64,000 nt of DNA from Vibrio sp. CB1-14. Its GTDB lineage: Bacteria; Pseudomonadota; Gammaproteobacteria; Enterobacterales; Vibrionaceae. Location of the stretch: contig NZ_CP115920.1 of the NCBI RefSeq assembly GCF_040412085.2, positions 3,433,893 through 3,497,892 on the forward strand, written 5' to 3'. The notes beneath the pieces are model-generated. The model ran no database searches. It saw nothing but the letters and a program-made list of their open reading frames with translations, and was not told where the DNA came from. A program made the translations under genes and the position numbers. This document shows, in pieces, positions 56,582 through 64,000 of the stretch (positions within the stretch are counted from its first letter, which is position 1; every line of letters begins with the position of its first letter).

Positions 56582-58210
56582 ATGACCGTTATGGACATTA
56601 ACAAGGCTGCACAAATCGATCTAACCAAGTACGGAATCACTGGCGTAACTGACATCGTTCGCAACCCAAGCTACGAACAGTTATTTGAAGAGGAAACTCG
56701 CGAAGGTCTAGAAGGCTACGAGAAAGGCGTAGTTACTGAGCTTGGCGCCGTTGCTGTAGATACGGGAATCTTTACTGGACGCTCTCCAAAAGACAAATTT
56801 ATTGTTAAAGACGCTACAACTGAAGAAAACATGTGGTGGACAAACGATAAGGTTAAAAATGACAACAAACCTATGTCCCAAGAGGCATGGAACGACCTTA
56901 AAACTCTAGTTACTGGTCAACTATCCAATAAACGTTTATTTGTGATCGACGGATTCTGCGGCACCAACCCAGATACTCGTCTATGCATTCGTATTATCAC
57001 TGAAGTAGCGTGGCAAGCGCACTTCGTTAAAAACATGTTCATTCGTCCAACAGAAGAAGAGCTTGCAACCTTCGAGCCTGATTTCGTTGTTATGAATGGT
57101 GCTAAATGCACCAACCAGAAATGGGAAGAGCAAGGTCTTAACTCTGAAAACTTCACTGTCTTCAACCTAACAGAAAGAATGCAGCTTATCGGTGGTACTT
57201 GGTACGGCGGCGAAATGAAGAAAGGTATGTTCGCGATGATGAACTACTTCTTACCACTTCGTGATATCGCTTCTATGCACTGTTCTGCAAACATGGGTGA
57301 AGAAGGTGATGTTGCAGTCTTCTTCGGTCTCTCTGGTACGGGTAAAACCACACTATCAACCGATCCTAAACGCGCGCTAATCGGTGACGATGAGCACGGC
57401 TGGGATGATGACGGTATCTTCAACTACGAAGGTGGCTGCTACGCGAAGACTATCAACCTATCGAAAGAAGCGGAGCCAGACATCTACAATGCGATCCGCA
57501 GAGATGCGCTACTAGAGAACGTGACTGTTCGCAATGATGGCTCTATCGACTTTGATGATGGTTCGAAAACAGAAAATACTCGTGTTTCGTACCCACTTCA
57601 CCACATTGACAATATTGTGAAGCCAGTATCAAAAGGCGGTCACGCGAATAAAGTGATCTTCCTATCTGCTGATGCGTTCGGTGTTCTACCACCAGTATCT
57701 AAGCTAACACCAGAGCAAACTAAGTACCACTTCCTATCAGGCTTTACGGCTAAGCTAGCTGGTACCGAGCGTGGTATCACAGAGCCAACGCCAACCTTCT
57801 CTGCGTGTTTTGGTGCCGCGTTCCTAACGCTACACCCAACTAAGTATGCTGAAGTACTGGTTAAACGTATGGAAGCTGCTGGCGCTGAAGCTTACCTAGT
57901 TAACACCGGTTGGAACGGTACGGGTAAACGTATCTCTATCCAAGATACTCGCGGCATTATCGATGCGATCCTTGATGGCTCTATCGAAAAAACGGAAACC
58001 ACGAATATCCCTGTATTCAACCTAGAAGTACCAACTTCACTTCCAGGTGTGGATCCATCAATCTTAGATCCTCGTGAAACCTATGTTGACCCTCTACAGT
58101 GGGAAAGCAAAGCGGAAGATCTTGCTAAGCGTTTCATCGCGAACTTTGACAAGTATACCGACAACGCAGAAGGCCAAGCATTGGTTGCGGCAGGCCCACA
58201 GCTAGACTAA
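56582..58210 (+). CDS. pckA: Phosphoenolpyruvate carboxykinase (ATP)
   Basis: PckA makes phosphoenolpyruvate from oxaloacetate and ATP, the entry to gluconeogenesis from C4 acids and acetate. The 542-aa product has the kinase-1a loop [14 protein letters not shown] near residue 248, the metal site [33 protein letters not shown] near the N-terminus, and [18 protein letters not shown]. Length is near E. coli PckA (540). ATG 56582 follows AAGGAG. Confidence 0.97.
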   Translation: MTVMDINKAAQIDLTKYGITGVTDIVRNPSYEQLFEEETREGLEGYEKGVVTELGAVAVDTGIFTGRSPKDKFIVKDATTEENMWWTNDKVKNDNKPMSQEAWNDLKTLVTGQLSNKRLFVIDGFCGTNPDTRLCIRIITEVAWQAHFVKNMFIRPTEEELATFEPDFVVMNGAKCTNQKWEEQGLNSENFTVFNLTERMQLIGGTWYGGEMKKGMFAMMNYFLPLRDIASMHCSANMGEEGDVAVFFGLSGTGKTTLSTDPKRALIGDDEHGWDDDGIFNYEGGCYAKTINLSKEAEPDIYNAIRRDALLENVTVRNDGSIDFDDGSKTENTRVSYPLHHIDNIVKPVSKGGHANKVIFLSADAFGVLPPVSKLTPEQTKYHFLSGFTAKLAGTERGITEPTPTFSACFGAAFLTLHPTKYAEVLVKRMEAAGAEAYLVNTGWNGTGKRISIQDTRGIIDAILDGSIEKTETTNIPVFNLEVPTSLPGVDPSILDPRETYVDPLQWESKAEDLAKRFIANFDKYTDNAEGQALVAAGPQLD

Positions 58211-58242
58211 TAAGTTAGATAGAAATCCAACTTTTTAACCCC

Positions 58243-58270
58243 AGCCCCTCATTTAGAGGGGCTTTTTTTC
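58243..58270 (+). terminator. Terminator of pckA
   Basis: AGCCCCTC (58243-58250) pairs with GAGGGGCT (58256-58263) around 5 bases, followed by six or more T. Confidence 0.92.
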
Positions 58271-58321
58271 ATCTATACACGCTAAATTATTGTTTATGTT
58301 GAACGATTAGGCTTTGTCACT

Positions 58322-60214
58322 GTGGTAAGAAAGATTGTTGCACTGTTAGTTGCACTCATGGCACTGGGTCTGCTTTCCATTTTGTTGGTATTTGGTGTAT
58401 TGCATACTCAATACGCAAAGCCAGTGGTGAGCTACGCACTAGAGAAAGTACTTGATATCCATGTCACTAGTGAAGCCTTTCACTATCACTACCCTAATCA
58501 GGTCACGTTTGAAAACGCTCGATTCGAGATTGCGGAGCAGCCACCAGTCGAAGTCGCGAAGCTCTCTGTTTGGCTGGCAGGTAATTTATCGACCAAGCAA
58601 CCCCTCACTGTTCAAGAATTGTTGATTGATGGCACGACCCTTAATGGCAGAGACCCATTACCTTTAGAACTGATTGAGCGCTGGCAGATCGAAAACCTGG
58701 CGATTGATCATTTAGATTACAGTGATAATGAACTGATCATCAACGATCTGCGCCTGCAAGTTAAAGGGCTTGTCGCTGGTGACTCACTCATGTCATCTCA
58801 AGGCGAAGTCCAACTAGAGGCTTCTCAGCTCAATTATCAAGGCTCTGCGCTGCACGATGTATTACTTGACGGCGTGTTTGCGAGAGATAACAGCAAGCTG
58901 TACGGCGTTTCCTTCACATGGAGCGGCGCAAGTATCTCTACACAAGCGCAGAAACTCGAACGCGGATGGTCATTGGTTAACACCACCATCAATCGCTTAA
59001 GCCTTGAGCAAACTCATCTTGATGACCCTTGGTTTTCTTTGTTTCAGAAGTATGTTAATCACATCAACAGCCTAGATATTCTTAACTCATCGCTAAGTTA
59101 TAACGGCAGTAAGATCAGCAACATCAACGCCTCTGTTGAGGGCATAGAGCTCGATAAACAGCTATGGTCTCAGCAGCAAGCTTATCTCTCCATCGATGCA
59201 GATCAAGTTGTCTGGCAAGGGTTTGAGTTTATCGAGCCGACGATAGAACTCTATGCCAGTAAAGATAAGATCCAAATAGCCGACTTAGATACACGGCTTG
59301 AGCAAGGGCGCGTACAAGTGTCGGGAGAACTCACCCCCAACACAGTTAAGCTGGATAAGGTTAATATTGATGGCATCAAGTTTATCCAAGAGTCTGGTGA
59401 TGCCTCTTTACTGACTCTGTTTAATGATATCAACGCCGACGATATCAAGACGATCACTATTGATAATGCGACCTTCAATCGCTCTCAGTGGATTCAACTG
59501 GCCAACAAGCCATTTTGGCAAGTCACTGGGTTCAATATGAAGGCCAATGACCTAGTCCTTAAAAAGGACTACCAGTGGGGATTGTGGCAAGGAAAAGCAA
59601 CGGCATCTGCCAATAGTGCCAGTATCGACAAAGTGCTCGCAAATCAGATCATTATTGAAACCGAAAGCAAGCAGGGTAAATGGCAGTTAAATCGCTTATT
59701 TATTCCATTTGACCAAGGTTACCTAACGGCCAATGCTGAGCTCGACTTTACTGCGCCAAGCCAACCACTCAAAGTTAGTGCTAACGCTTTCTCACTGCCT
59801 GTACAGCTTACCCAATACCTAAGTAGCCCTGCTGCGCTAGGATTCACCGGTGCAGCCGATGTCGAGCTAGAGATGAGCGCTTTGATTGCTGATAAACACG
59901 CTTTCTCTCAAACAGTGTCTGGAGCGCTCAACGCAAGCTTCTACAATACTACAGCCGTTACAGAACATTCGCAGACGCCGTTTTCAGTCGATATTACACC
60001 GCTGAAATTAACCGCAGATAGAGGGAGAGTGGAGTTGGTACCATTTAAGATCTCTAGCGAAAACCTTAACGGTGAAGCGAAGCAGAGTATTGATTTGAGC
60101 TCGCAGCCTCTTGAAGCGCTCAACATAGAATTAACCGAGCCCTGTAAAAGCATCTACACGCTACACATCCTCACAGGCGTGATCACCGCTACACCAATAG
60201 AGGGCTGCCGATAA
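58322..60214 (+). CDS. AsmA-like periplasmic-facing inner-membrane protein
   Basis: The 630-aa product has an N-terminal anchor (VRKIVALLVALMALGLLSIL) and a long beta-rich periplasmic part with regularly spaced short hydrophobic strands, such as KVSGELTP-type and VQELLIDGTTL segments. It ends in TATPIEGCR. This is the AsmA/YhdP outline, proteins now linked to lipid transport and outer-membrane balance. Assignment is by overall pattern, since no diagnostic motif is obvious. The start is GTG 58322. It follows pckA after a terminator and stands alone. Confidence 0.7.
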   Translation: MVRKIVALLVALMALGLLSILLVFGVLHTQYAKPVVSYALEKVLDIHVTSEAFHYHYPNQVTFENARFEIAEQPPVEVAKLSVWLAGNLSTKQPLTVQELLIDGTTLNGRDPLPLELIERWQIENLAIDHLDYSDNELIINDLRLQVKGLVAGDSLMSSQGEVQLEASQLNYQGSALHDVLLDGVFARDNSKLYGVSFTWSGASISTQAQKLERGWSLVNTTINRLSLEQTHLDDPWFSLFQKYVNHINSLDILNSSLSYNGSKISNINASVEGIELDKQLWSQQQAYLSIDADQVVWQGFEFIEPTIELYASKDKIQIADLDTRLEQGRVQVSGELTPNTVKLDKVNIDGIKFIQESGDASLLTLFNDINADDIKTITIDNATFNRSQWIQLANKPFWQVTGFNMKANDLVLKKDYQWGLWQGKATASANSASIDKVLANQIIIETESKQGKWQLNRLFIPFDQGYLTANAELDFTAPSQPLKVSANAFSLPVQLTQYLSSPAALGFTGAADVELEMSALIADKHAFSQTVSGALNASFYNTTAVTEHSQTPFSVDITPLKLTADRGRVELVPFKISSENLNGEAKQSIDLSSQPLEALNIELTEPCKSIYTLHILTGVITATPIEGCR

Positions 60215-60248
60215 AAGTAGCCCCCACCATGAGATGAGGGCTAATCTG

Positions 60249-61169
60249 TTAACTCGACAGTAGCTTGTCGTGATAATTAGGTAACAGCATGTAGGTACCA
60301 ACAAACTCGACCGCTGGTGTATCACCACTATAGATGGTCACGTTGATCACGATTCGTGCTTTCTTACCTGCGGCAAGTCTGTCCAAATCACCACTAATGC
60401 CATCTAATGATGTGACAGATACTGGGCTGGACTCCACGGGATGTCGATAGCGAATTCGACTATCTGCCAGCACGATATCCGCTACCAAACCACGTTCGCG
60501 CATCAGTAACCAAGTCATGCCCCAACCCGTTAACGTTGCCAACGTAAACGCTGAGCCAGCAAACATCGTATTGTGTGGGTTGAGGTTAGGATTCAACTGC
60601 GCACTGCATTCAAAGCGATAGCCAGTGTACTGGTTAATCTTGATACCCATCTTGTCACTAATAGGTATCTGCTGCTCCCAGCGCTCTTGTAGCTCTGCAC
60701 ACCATTCAGGTCTGCGAAGGACTTTGGCTAAAGGATCGAGCGGTTTCACCATTTGTTGGTGACGAACCGGCCCTTTTTGGTCATTAAGCTCACCCTGGCT
60801 GTTAAAGCCATTTTTCTCATAGAAAGAGATTGCATCTTCTCGGGCATTACATACCAAGCGCTTAACGCCTTCTTGACGAGCAAAGGACTCGAGTGCAACC
60901 AGCACTAATGACCCCATGCCTTTGTCACGACGACTACTCTTTACCGCCATGTAGCGGATTTGGCCTTCATTATCAGGCGTAATATACAAGCGTCCAATCG
61001 CCATGGGTCTTCCTCGCCCATCGACAATCATGCGGTGATGACTCATTTCGTCATACTCATCACGCTCAGATCCTACCGGCAGTCGCCACGGCTCACGCAA
61101 CATCTGCCATCGAAAATGATAGTACTTACTGAGCTGATTTTCTGTCTTAGGAGTAATGAGTTTAAACAT
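60249..61169 (-). CDS. Bifunctional GNAT acetyltransferase / thioesterase, YiiD-like
   Basis: The 306-aa product joins two domains. Residues 1-150 are a GNAT acetyltransferase (IGRLYITPDNEGQIRYMAVK, then RRDKGMGSLVLVALESFA, the acetyl-CoA loop, and FYEKNGF). Residues 165-306 are a hotdog-fold thioesterase (NPHNTMFAGSAFTLATLTGW). This is the architecture of E. coli YiiD, recently linked to fatty-acid initiation. It lies after yihY and dtd, the same neighbours as in E. coli. The substrate here is not known. Confidence 0.87.
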   Translation of the reverse strand: MFKLITPKTENQLSKYYHFRWQMLREPWRLPVGSERDEYDEMSHHRMIVDGRGRPMAIGRLYITPDNEGQIRYMAVKSSRRDKGMGSLVLVALESFARQEGVKRLVCNAREDAISFYEKNGFNSQGELNDQKGPVRHQQMVKPLDPLAKVLRRPEWCAELQERWEQQIPISDKMGIKINQYTGYRFECSAQLNPNLNPHNTMFAGSAFTLATLTGWGMTWLLMRERGLVADIVLADSRIRYRHPVESSPVSVTSLDGISGDLDRLAAGKKARIVINVTIYSGDTPAVEFVGTYMLLPNYHDKLLSS

Positions 61170-61207
61170 AGATATCCTTTCGCATGTAAACTTAACGCGT
61201 TACTCGT

Positions 61208-61642
61208 TTATACCTGCAACCAGAACGTCACAGGACCATCGTTAATGAGTGATACTTTCATATCAGCTGCAAACTGGCCGCGTTCTGTTGGTAATACCTG
61301 CTGACAATGGTCAGCAAAATAGTCATAGAGACGCTCAGCATCCGCCGGATGTGCGCCTTTAGAAAAGCCCGCTCGAGTCCCTTTCTTGGTATCCGCTGGT
61401 AGCGTAAATTGTGAAACCACAAGAACGCTGCCATCCACATCCTTGACGTTTAGATTCATTTTGCCGGCTTCATCTTCAAAAACACGGTAGGTAGTGACGC
61501 GCTCAACCAAGCGCTTTGCTTTGGCTTCATCATCGTCCTTTTCAACACCTAATAAGACCAACAGACCTTTACCGATTTCGCCGACCGTTTTTCCGTCAAC
61601 CTTAACAGCAGACTCACTCACTCTTTGTATCAGTGCTATCAC
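61208..61642 (-). CDS. dtd: D-aminoacyl-tRNA deacylase
   Basis: Dtd removes D-amino acids (and glycine mischarged on tRNA-Ala) from tRNA. The 144-aa product has [20 protein letters not shown], the catalytic [20 protein letters not shown] with the SQ-x-T motif, and the C-terminal cross-subunit GPVTFWLQ with the Gly-cisPro pair. Its start lies inside the end of yihY (29-base overlap), showing coupling. Length matches E. coli Dtd (145). Confidence 0.96.
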   Translation of the reverse strand: MIALIQRVSESAVKVDGKTVGEIGKGLLVLLGVEKDDDEAKAKRLVERVTTYRVFEDEAGKMNLNVKDVDGSVLVVSQFTLPADTKKGTRAGFSKGAHPADAERLYDYFADHCQQVLPTERGQFAADMKVSLINDGPVTFWLQV

Positions 61643-62549
61643 GCGGTTGTTCCTTTTGGGTCAATTGCTTCTTTTCGGCTGTCGATTGTATCACGGGGCT
61701 TTTCAGTCGCCAGTGTTCTTTCTCTCCTAGTGCTGCTGTGAACTCGGCACCAATCAAAACGATAAACCAGCACAAATAGATCCAGAGAAAGAGGATTGGA
61801 ATGGCCGCTAGCGCCCCATAAATCAACTGATAAGAAGGGAACTGAGTTATGTAGTACGCGAAACCTTTCTTACTCACCTCAAACAACAATGTCGCTACGG
61901 CAGCGCCGATAATGGCATGGCTCAAATAGACTTTCTTATTAGGAACGAGAACATAAAGCCCAGTGAAAGCTAACAGTGCAAGAAAAGCGGGCAACCAGCC
62001 TAAAAAGAAACTAAATGCACCACTGAGTAGCTCATGCTCCAAGATCTTTAATGACGTGAGGTATGAGGTTCCTACAATACTGGCACCAACCAAAATTGGA
62101 CCTAGAGTCAATATCATCCAATACATAGAGAAGGAAAACACCGGACGTCGCTTTACTTTGACTCGCCAGATGTAGTTGAGATTGTTATCGATATTGGAGA
62201 TGAGCATCAAGGCAGCAACAAACAAAAAACCACTACCAATTGCTGTCATTCGACCTGTATTAGCGACAAACTCAGTGAGAGCTGTATAAACAGCATCACC
62301 AGCTGCGGGTACAAAATGTTGAATGATGAAGTTTTGTAGCACTTCACCAACATTGGCAAATATTGAAAACGAGGACAACACTGACAGCAGAACCGTCAAC
62401 ATAGGCACGATAGAGAGTAACGTAATATACGTTAGATAGCCCGCGTTGACATTCACTCGGTCATGAGACATGCGCTGAACCAAGTAGCGAACAAAGCACA
62501 GTAAGTTAGAAACAGGTTCTATGAGGTGACGAGGCAATTTGTCGTGCAT
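61614..62549 (-). CDS. yihY: YihY/BrkB family inner-membrane protein
   Basis: The 311-aa protein has about six membrane segments and the family features [49 protein letters not shown] and [20 protein letters not shown]. It was earlier misnamed ribonuclease BN; the true RNase BN is a different protein. Its function is unproven. It is followed by dtd and a yiiD-like gene, as in E. coli. Confidence 0.9.
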   Translation of the reverse strand: MHDKLPRHLIEPVSNLLCFVRYLVQRMSHDRVNVNAGYLTYITLLSIVPMLTVLLSVLSSFSIFANVGEVLQNFIIQHFVPAAGDAVYTALTEFVANTGRMTAIGSGFLFVAALMLISNIDNNLNYIWRVKVKRRPVFSFSMYWMILTLGPILVGASIVGTSYLTSLKILEHELLSGAFSFFLGWLPAFLALLAFTGLYVLVPNKKVYLSHAIIGAAVATLLFEVSKKGFAYYITQFPSYQLIYGALAAIPILFLWIYLCWFIVLIGAEFTAALGEKEHWRLKSPVIQSTAEKKQLTQKEQPRDSTDTKSE

Positions 62550-62555
62550 TGTTCC

Positions 62556-63125
62556 TTAGCTCTCCTTGCTAATAGTGGTTGCTGTATGAGTTTGACACAA
62601 TTCAACAACAAACTCGACCCGCTGTTGTACAGTCATTAACGGGATCTCAATAACTTGAAATCCTAGCCCTTGATACTGCATACGCAACGCTTGATGAATC
62701 GACAGTGCTTCCTCAAATGGATAAGGACGTACCTCATCTTGCACATAAGTCTCACGCGTTGGTTTACAGAATAAGACAGTCTGCTGATATTCTTTGTTAG
62801 CCTCGCTGAAGATATTGTCTGATACAGACAGGTTTCCAAATTCCAAATAAGCACACACATCAGGAATAGCCCGGTCGAGAAAGCTAAGCTGCTTTGATTG
62901 TTGAGCAAGACCTCTTTGAATAACCATTTCCTGGAAACACATTTCAGCAAAGCGTCCAAGTTGCGTCCACGGCAATACACCATCATTGAGTCTAGATTGT
63001 TGTTCTATGAGCAGCCTAGGAACCTCAGGAAATACCTGAAAACCCAATTCACCAAGTGCTTCTAGTAATGTGGTTTTCCCAGATCCCGTCCCACCCGAGA
63101 TAATAAATGGAAATTGTAAGCTCAT
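62556..63125 (-). CDS. P-loop ATPase/kinase (AAA_28-type)
   Basis: The 189-aa protein has Walker A in FIISGGTGSGKTTLLEALGE, PEVPRLLIEQQSRLNDGVLP as an adenylate-kinase-like lid region, and FLDRAIPDVCAYLEF as the likely Walker B/DR motif. A C-terminal RPYPFEEALSIHQALR follows. This matches the AAA_28 family, near nicotinamide-riboside-kinase-like proteins; the substrate is unknown. It lies six bases before yihY and opens the minus-strand cluster, so the four genes are probably one operon. Confidence 0.8.
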   Translation of the reverse strand: MSLQFPFIISGGTGSGKTTLLEALGELGFQVFPEVPRLLIEQQSRLNDGVLPWTQLGRFAEMCFQEMVIQRGLAQQSKQLSFLDRAIPDVCAYLEFGNLSVSDNIFSEANKEYQQTVLFCKPTRETYVQDEVRPYPFEEALSIHQALRMQYQGLGFQVIEIPLMTVQQRVEFVVELCQTHTATTISKES

Positions 63126-63297
63126 AATAGATAACTAGTTTAGAAACATGATTAAAGTGTAACTGAATCAGTAGCAAAATCATGCTAATAGTATTAAATA
63201 GAAGGGCTAGGAAACTTGATCGTGGTATTAATGTAATATTGATACACATACCGTAGATACGAAAACGCCCCAGCTTATGCTGAGGCGTGAAATTAAA

Positions 63298-63390
63298 GCT
63301 TGGCGATGTCCTACTCTCACTTGGGCGGTGCGGCGATCCGCAAGCACACTCTACCTTTCTAATACGAGCCTCAAATCTACTATACGCCAA
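63298..63390 (-). other. 5S-derived element 3 (distal)
   Basis: Read on the minus strand, it begins TTGGCGTATAGTAGATTT and ends GTAGGACATCGCCAAGC. The TTGGCG and CGCCAA ends can pair like helix I of 5S rRNA. The 3' part GAGAGTAGGACATCGCC is identical to the functional 5S. The centre is replaced by a sequence with the hairpin TGCGG-ATCG-CCGCA. It is 93 bases against 119 for 5S and lacks the 5S beta domain. It may be a decayed copy or a small RNA. Confidence 0.7.
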
Positions 63391-63432
63391 ATACGAAAAC
63401 GCCCCAGCTTATGCTGAGGCGTGAAAATTAAA

Positions 63433-63525
63433 GTCTGCCGATGTCCTACTCTCACTTGGGCGGTGCGGCGATCCGCAAGACACACTCTACCTTTCTAATA
63501 CAAGTTTCAAATCTACTAAACGCCA
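63433..63525 (-). other. 5S-derived element 2 (diverged copy)
   Basis: This has the same architecture as the other units but with several changes in the ends (5' TCTGGCGTTTAG, 3' ATCGGCAGAC on the minus strand). The ends still pair, including one double change that keeps a base pair (T-A to C-G), with one G-G mismatch. The central hairpin TGCGG-ATCG-CCGCA is intact. Confidence 0.65.
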
Positions 63526-63567
63526 GATACGAAAACGCCCCAGCTTATGCTGAGGCGTGAAATTAAA

Positions 63568-63660
63568 GCTTGGCGATGTCCTACTCTTACTTGGGCGGTG
63601 CGGCGATCCGCAAGCACACTCTGCCTTTCTAATACGAGCCTCAAATCTACTATACGCCAA
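63568..63660 (-). other. 5S-derived element 1 (proximal to 5S)
   Basis: Nearly identical to the distal element 63298-63390; differences include AAGAG for GAGAG-type changes near the 5S-like 3' arm and one more in the middle. It has the same TTGGCG/CGCCAA ends and central hairpin, and is directly followed (minus strand) by the second terminator copy. Confidence 0.65.
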
Positions 63661-63692
63661 ATACGAAAACGCCCCAGCTTATGCTGAGGCGT
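63661..63692 (-). terminator. Terminator of the 5S gene (first of four copies)
   Basis: In the minus-strand transcript CGCCTCAGC pairs with GCTGGGGCG around ATAA, with one U-G wobble, followed by TTTTC. On the plus strand the wobble would be a C-A mismatch, so the element is oriented minus. Copies lie at 63257-63290, 63391-63422 and 63527-63560. Confidence 0.85.
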
Positions 63693-63700
63693 GAAATTAA

Positions 63701-63819
63701 AGCTTGGCGATGTCCTACTCTCACATGGGGAAGCCCCACACTACCATCGGCGCTATTGCGTTTCACTTCTGAGTTCGGCAAGGAATCAGGTGGGTCCACA
63801 ATGCTATGGTCGCCAAACA
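63701..63819 (-). rRNA. rrf: 5S ribosomal RNA
   Basis: Minus-strand sequence begins TGTTTGGCGACCATAGCATT, contains CTGATTCCTTGCCGAACTC and AGAAGTGAAACGCAATAGCG, and ends GTAGGACATCGCCAAGC. These are the canonical gammaproteobacterial 5S segments. Helix I pairs GTTTGGCGA with TCGCCAAGC. It follows a tRNA-Thr gene and is the distal end of an rRNA operon whose 16S and 23S genes should lie to the right of the window. Ends are accurate to a few bases. Confidence 0.96.
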
Positions 63820-63865
63820 AAATCTTGCTTGGGTGCACCTTGCGCAGCAAGATGACTCTAAATAC

Positions 63866-63941
<76 letters not shown>

Positions 63942-63963
63942 ATCGTGGTTGTCCTTCAGGACT

Positions 63964-63990
63964 AAAAAAGCCCGTCTTTTAAAACGGGCT
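63964..63990 (-). terminator. Terminator-like hairpin upstream of tRNA-Thr
   Basis: In the minus-strand direction AGCCCGT pairs with ACGGGCT around 8 bases and is followed by TTTTTT. It precedes tRNA-Thr, so it would interrupt the rRNA operon unless antitermination passes it. It probably ends a preceding 5S gene just right of the window. Confidence 0.75.
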
Positions 63991-64000
63991 CTTTAAAATT

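Larger units (their letters stand above)
63257..63700 (-). repeat. Three tandem 134-136 bp units derived from 5S rRNA with terminators
   Basis: Downstream of the last 5S gene lie three direct repeats, marked by ATACGAAAACGCCCCAGC (plus-strand reading) at 63257, 63391, 63527 and, for the true 5S terminator, 63661. Periods are 134, 136 and 134. Each unit has a 5S-derived element of about 93 bases followed by the same terminator hairpin used by the 5S gene (CGCCTCAGC, loop ATAA, GCTGGGGCG on the minus strand, then TTTT). Units one and three differ at only two positions in this region; unit two is more diverged. The 20 or so 3' bases of each element match the 3' end of 5S rRNA. Confidence 0.88.

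Noticed and set aside
61614..62549. Ribonuclease BN function for the YihY protein
   Set aside because: That name came from a past misassignment; the sequence is a membrane protein without nuclease motifs.
63049..63390. 113-aa minus-strand ORF through the 5S-like unit and the P-loop gene's upstream region
   Set aside because: It runs through 5S-derived sequence and a terminator stem. Similar peptides recur wherever these repeats occur, so the frame is a by-product of the repeat.
63257..63700. CRISPR-like array
   Set aside because: Only three repeats of 134-136 bases with no short constant repeat plus unique spacers; the units are homologous over their full length.

Overview
The window is a stretch of chromosome from a gammaproteobacterium of the family Vibrionaceae, almost certainly a Vibrio. 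This rests on recognisable proteins and gene order: an epsC-N type II secretion operon next to hslR-hslO-pckA, purHD with hupA and a DUF1481 lipoprotein, dusB-fis, aroQ-accB-accC-prmA, and a Vibrio-type 5S rRNA/tRNA-Thr cluster. Species cannot be decided by reading alone. I see no prophage, transposase, integron or CRISPR array. Most of the window is core genome.

Layout. 1-5.9 kb: a partial membrane protein gene, fxsA, aspA, a DcuA-type C4-dicarboxylate transporter and dsbD. 6-20.1 kb: an acetate-utilisation block, with a CrbR-type response regulator, a MarC-family protein, DUF4212 plus an ActP-type symporter, a small secreted protein, a CrbS-type hybrid kinase with an SLC5 transporter domain, an HcaT-like MFS protein, a cNMP/CBS/DUF294 protein, a DEDDh exonuclease and acs. 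20.4-25.2 kb: aroQ-accB-accC, prmA, dusB-fis. 25.4-28.1 kb: a VOC protein, a chemoreceptor and zntR. 28.4-32.7 kb: purH-purD, the DUF1481 lipoprotein and hupA. 33-39.3 kb: a CNNM/CBS membrane protein, an unusual multi-repeat retropepsin-like periplasmic protein, tex and an unidentified 149-aa protein. 39.4-43.2 kb: bioH, divergent comF/gntX-type gene and nfuA, then nudE-cysQ. 43.3-54.7 kb: the complete minus-strand gspC-N operon. 54.9-60.2 kb: hslR-hslO, pckA and an AsmA-like protein. 60.2-63.1 kb: minus-strand P-loop ATPase, yihY, dtd and yiiD-like genes. 63.25-64 kb: the distal end of an rRNA operon on the minus strand (tRNA-Thr, 5S) followed by three tandem 5S-derived units.

How genes work together. 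AspA makes fumarate from aspartate and the Dcu carrier moves C4-dicarboxylates. In the acetate block the ActP-type symporter would import acetate, Acs activates it to acetyl-CoA, and CrbS/CrbR is the known controller of acs in V. cholerae. Here sensor, regulator and targets lie within 14 kb. A shared CTAAAGT-containing motif lies upstream of three of the acetate-linked transcription units. AccB/AccC then use acetyl-CoA for fatty-acid synthesis, and PckA serves gluconeogenesis.

The least explained structures are (a) the array of three 134-136 bp 5S-derived units, each with its own terminator, after the last 5S gene; (b) the periplasmic protein with four retropepsin-like repeats, two of them keeping the DTGA motif; and (c) the candidate CrbR-linked promoter motif. 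Gene calls rest on family motifs and recalled homologues. No database search or folding program was run.
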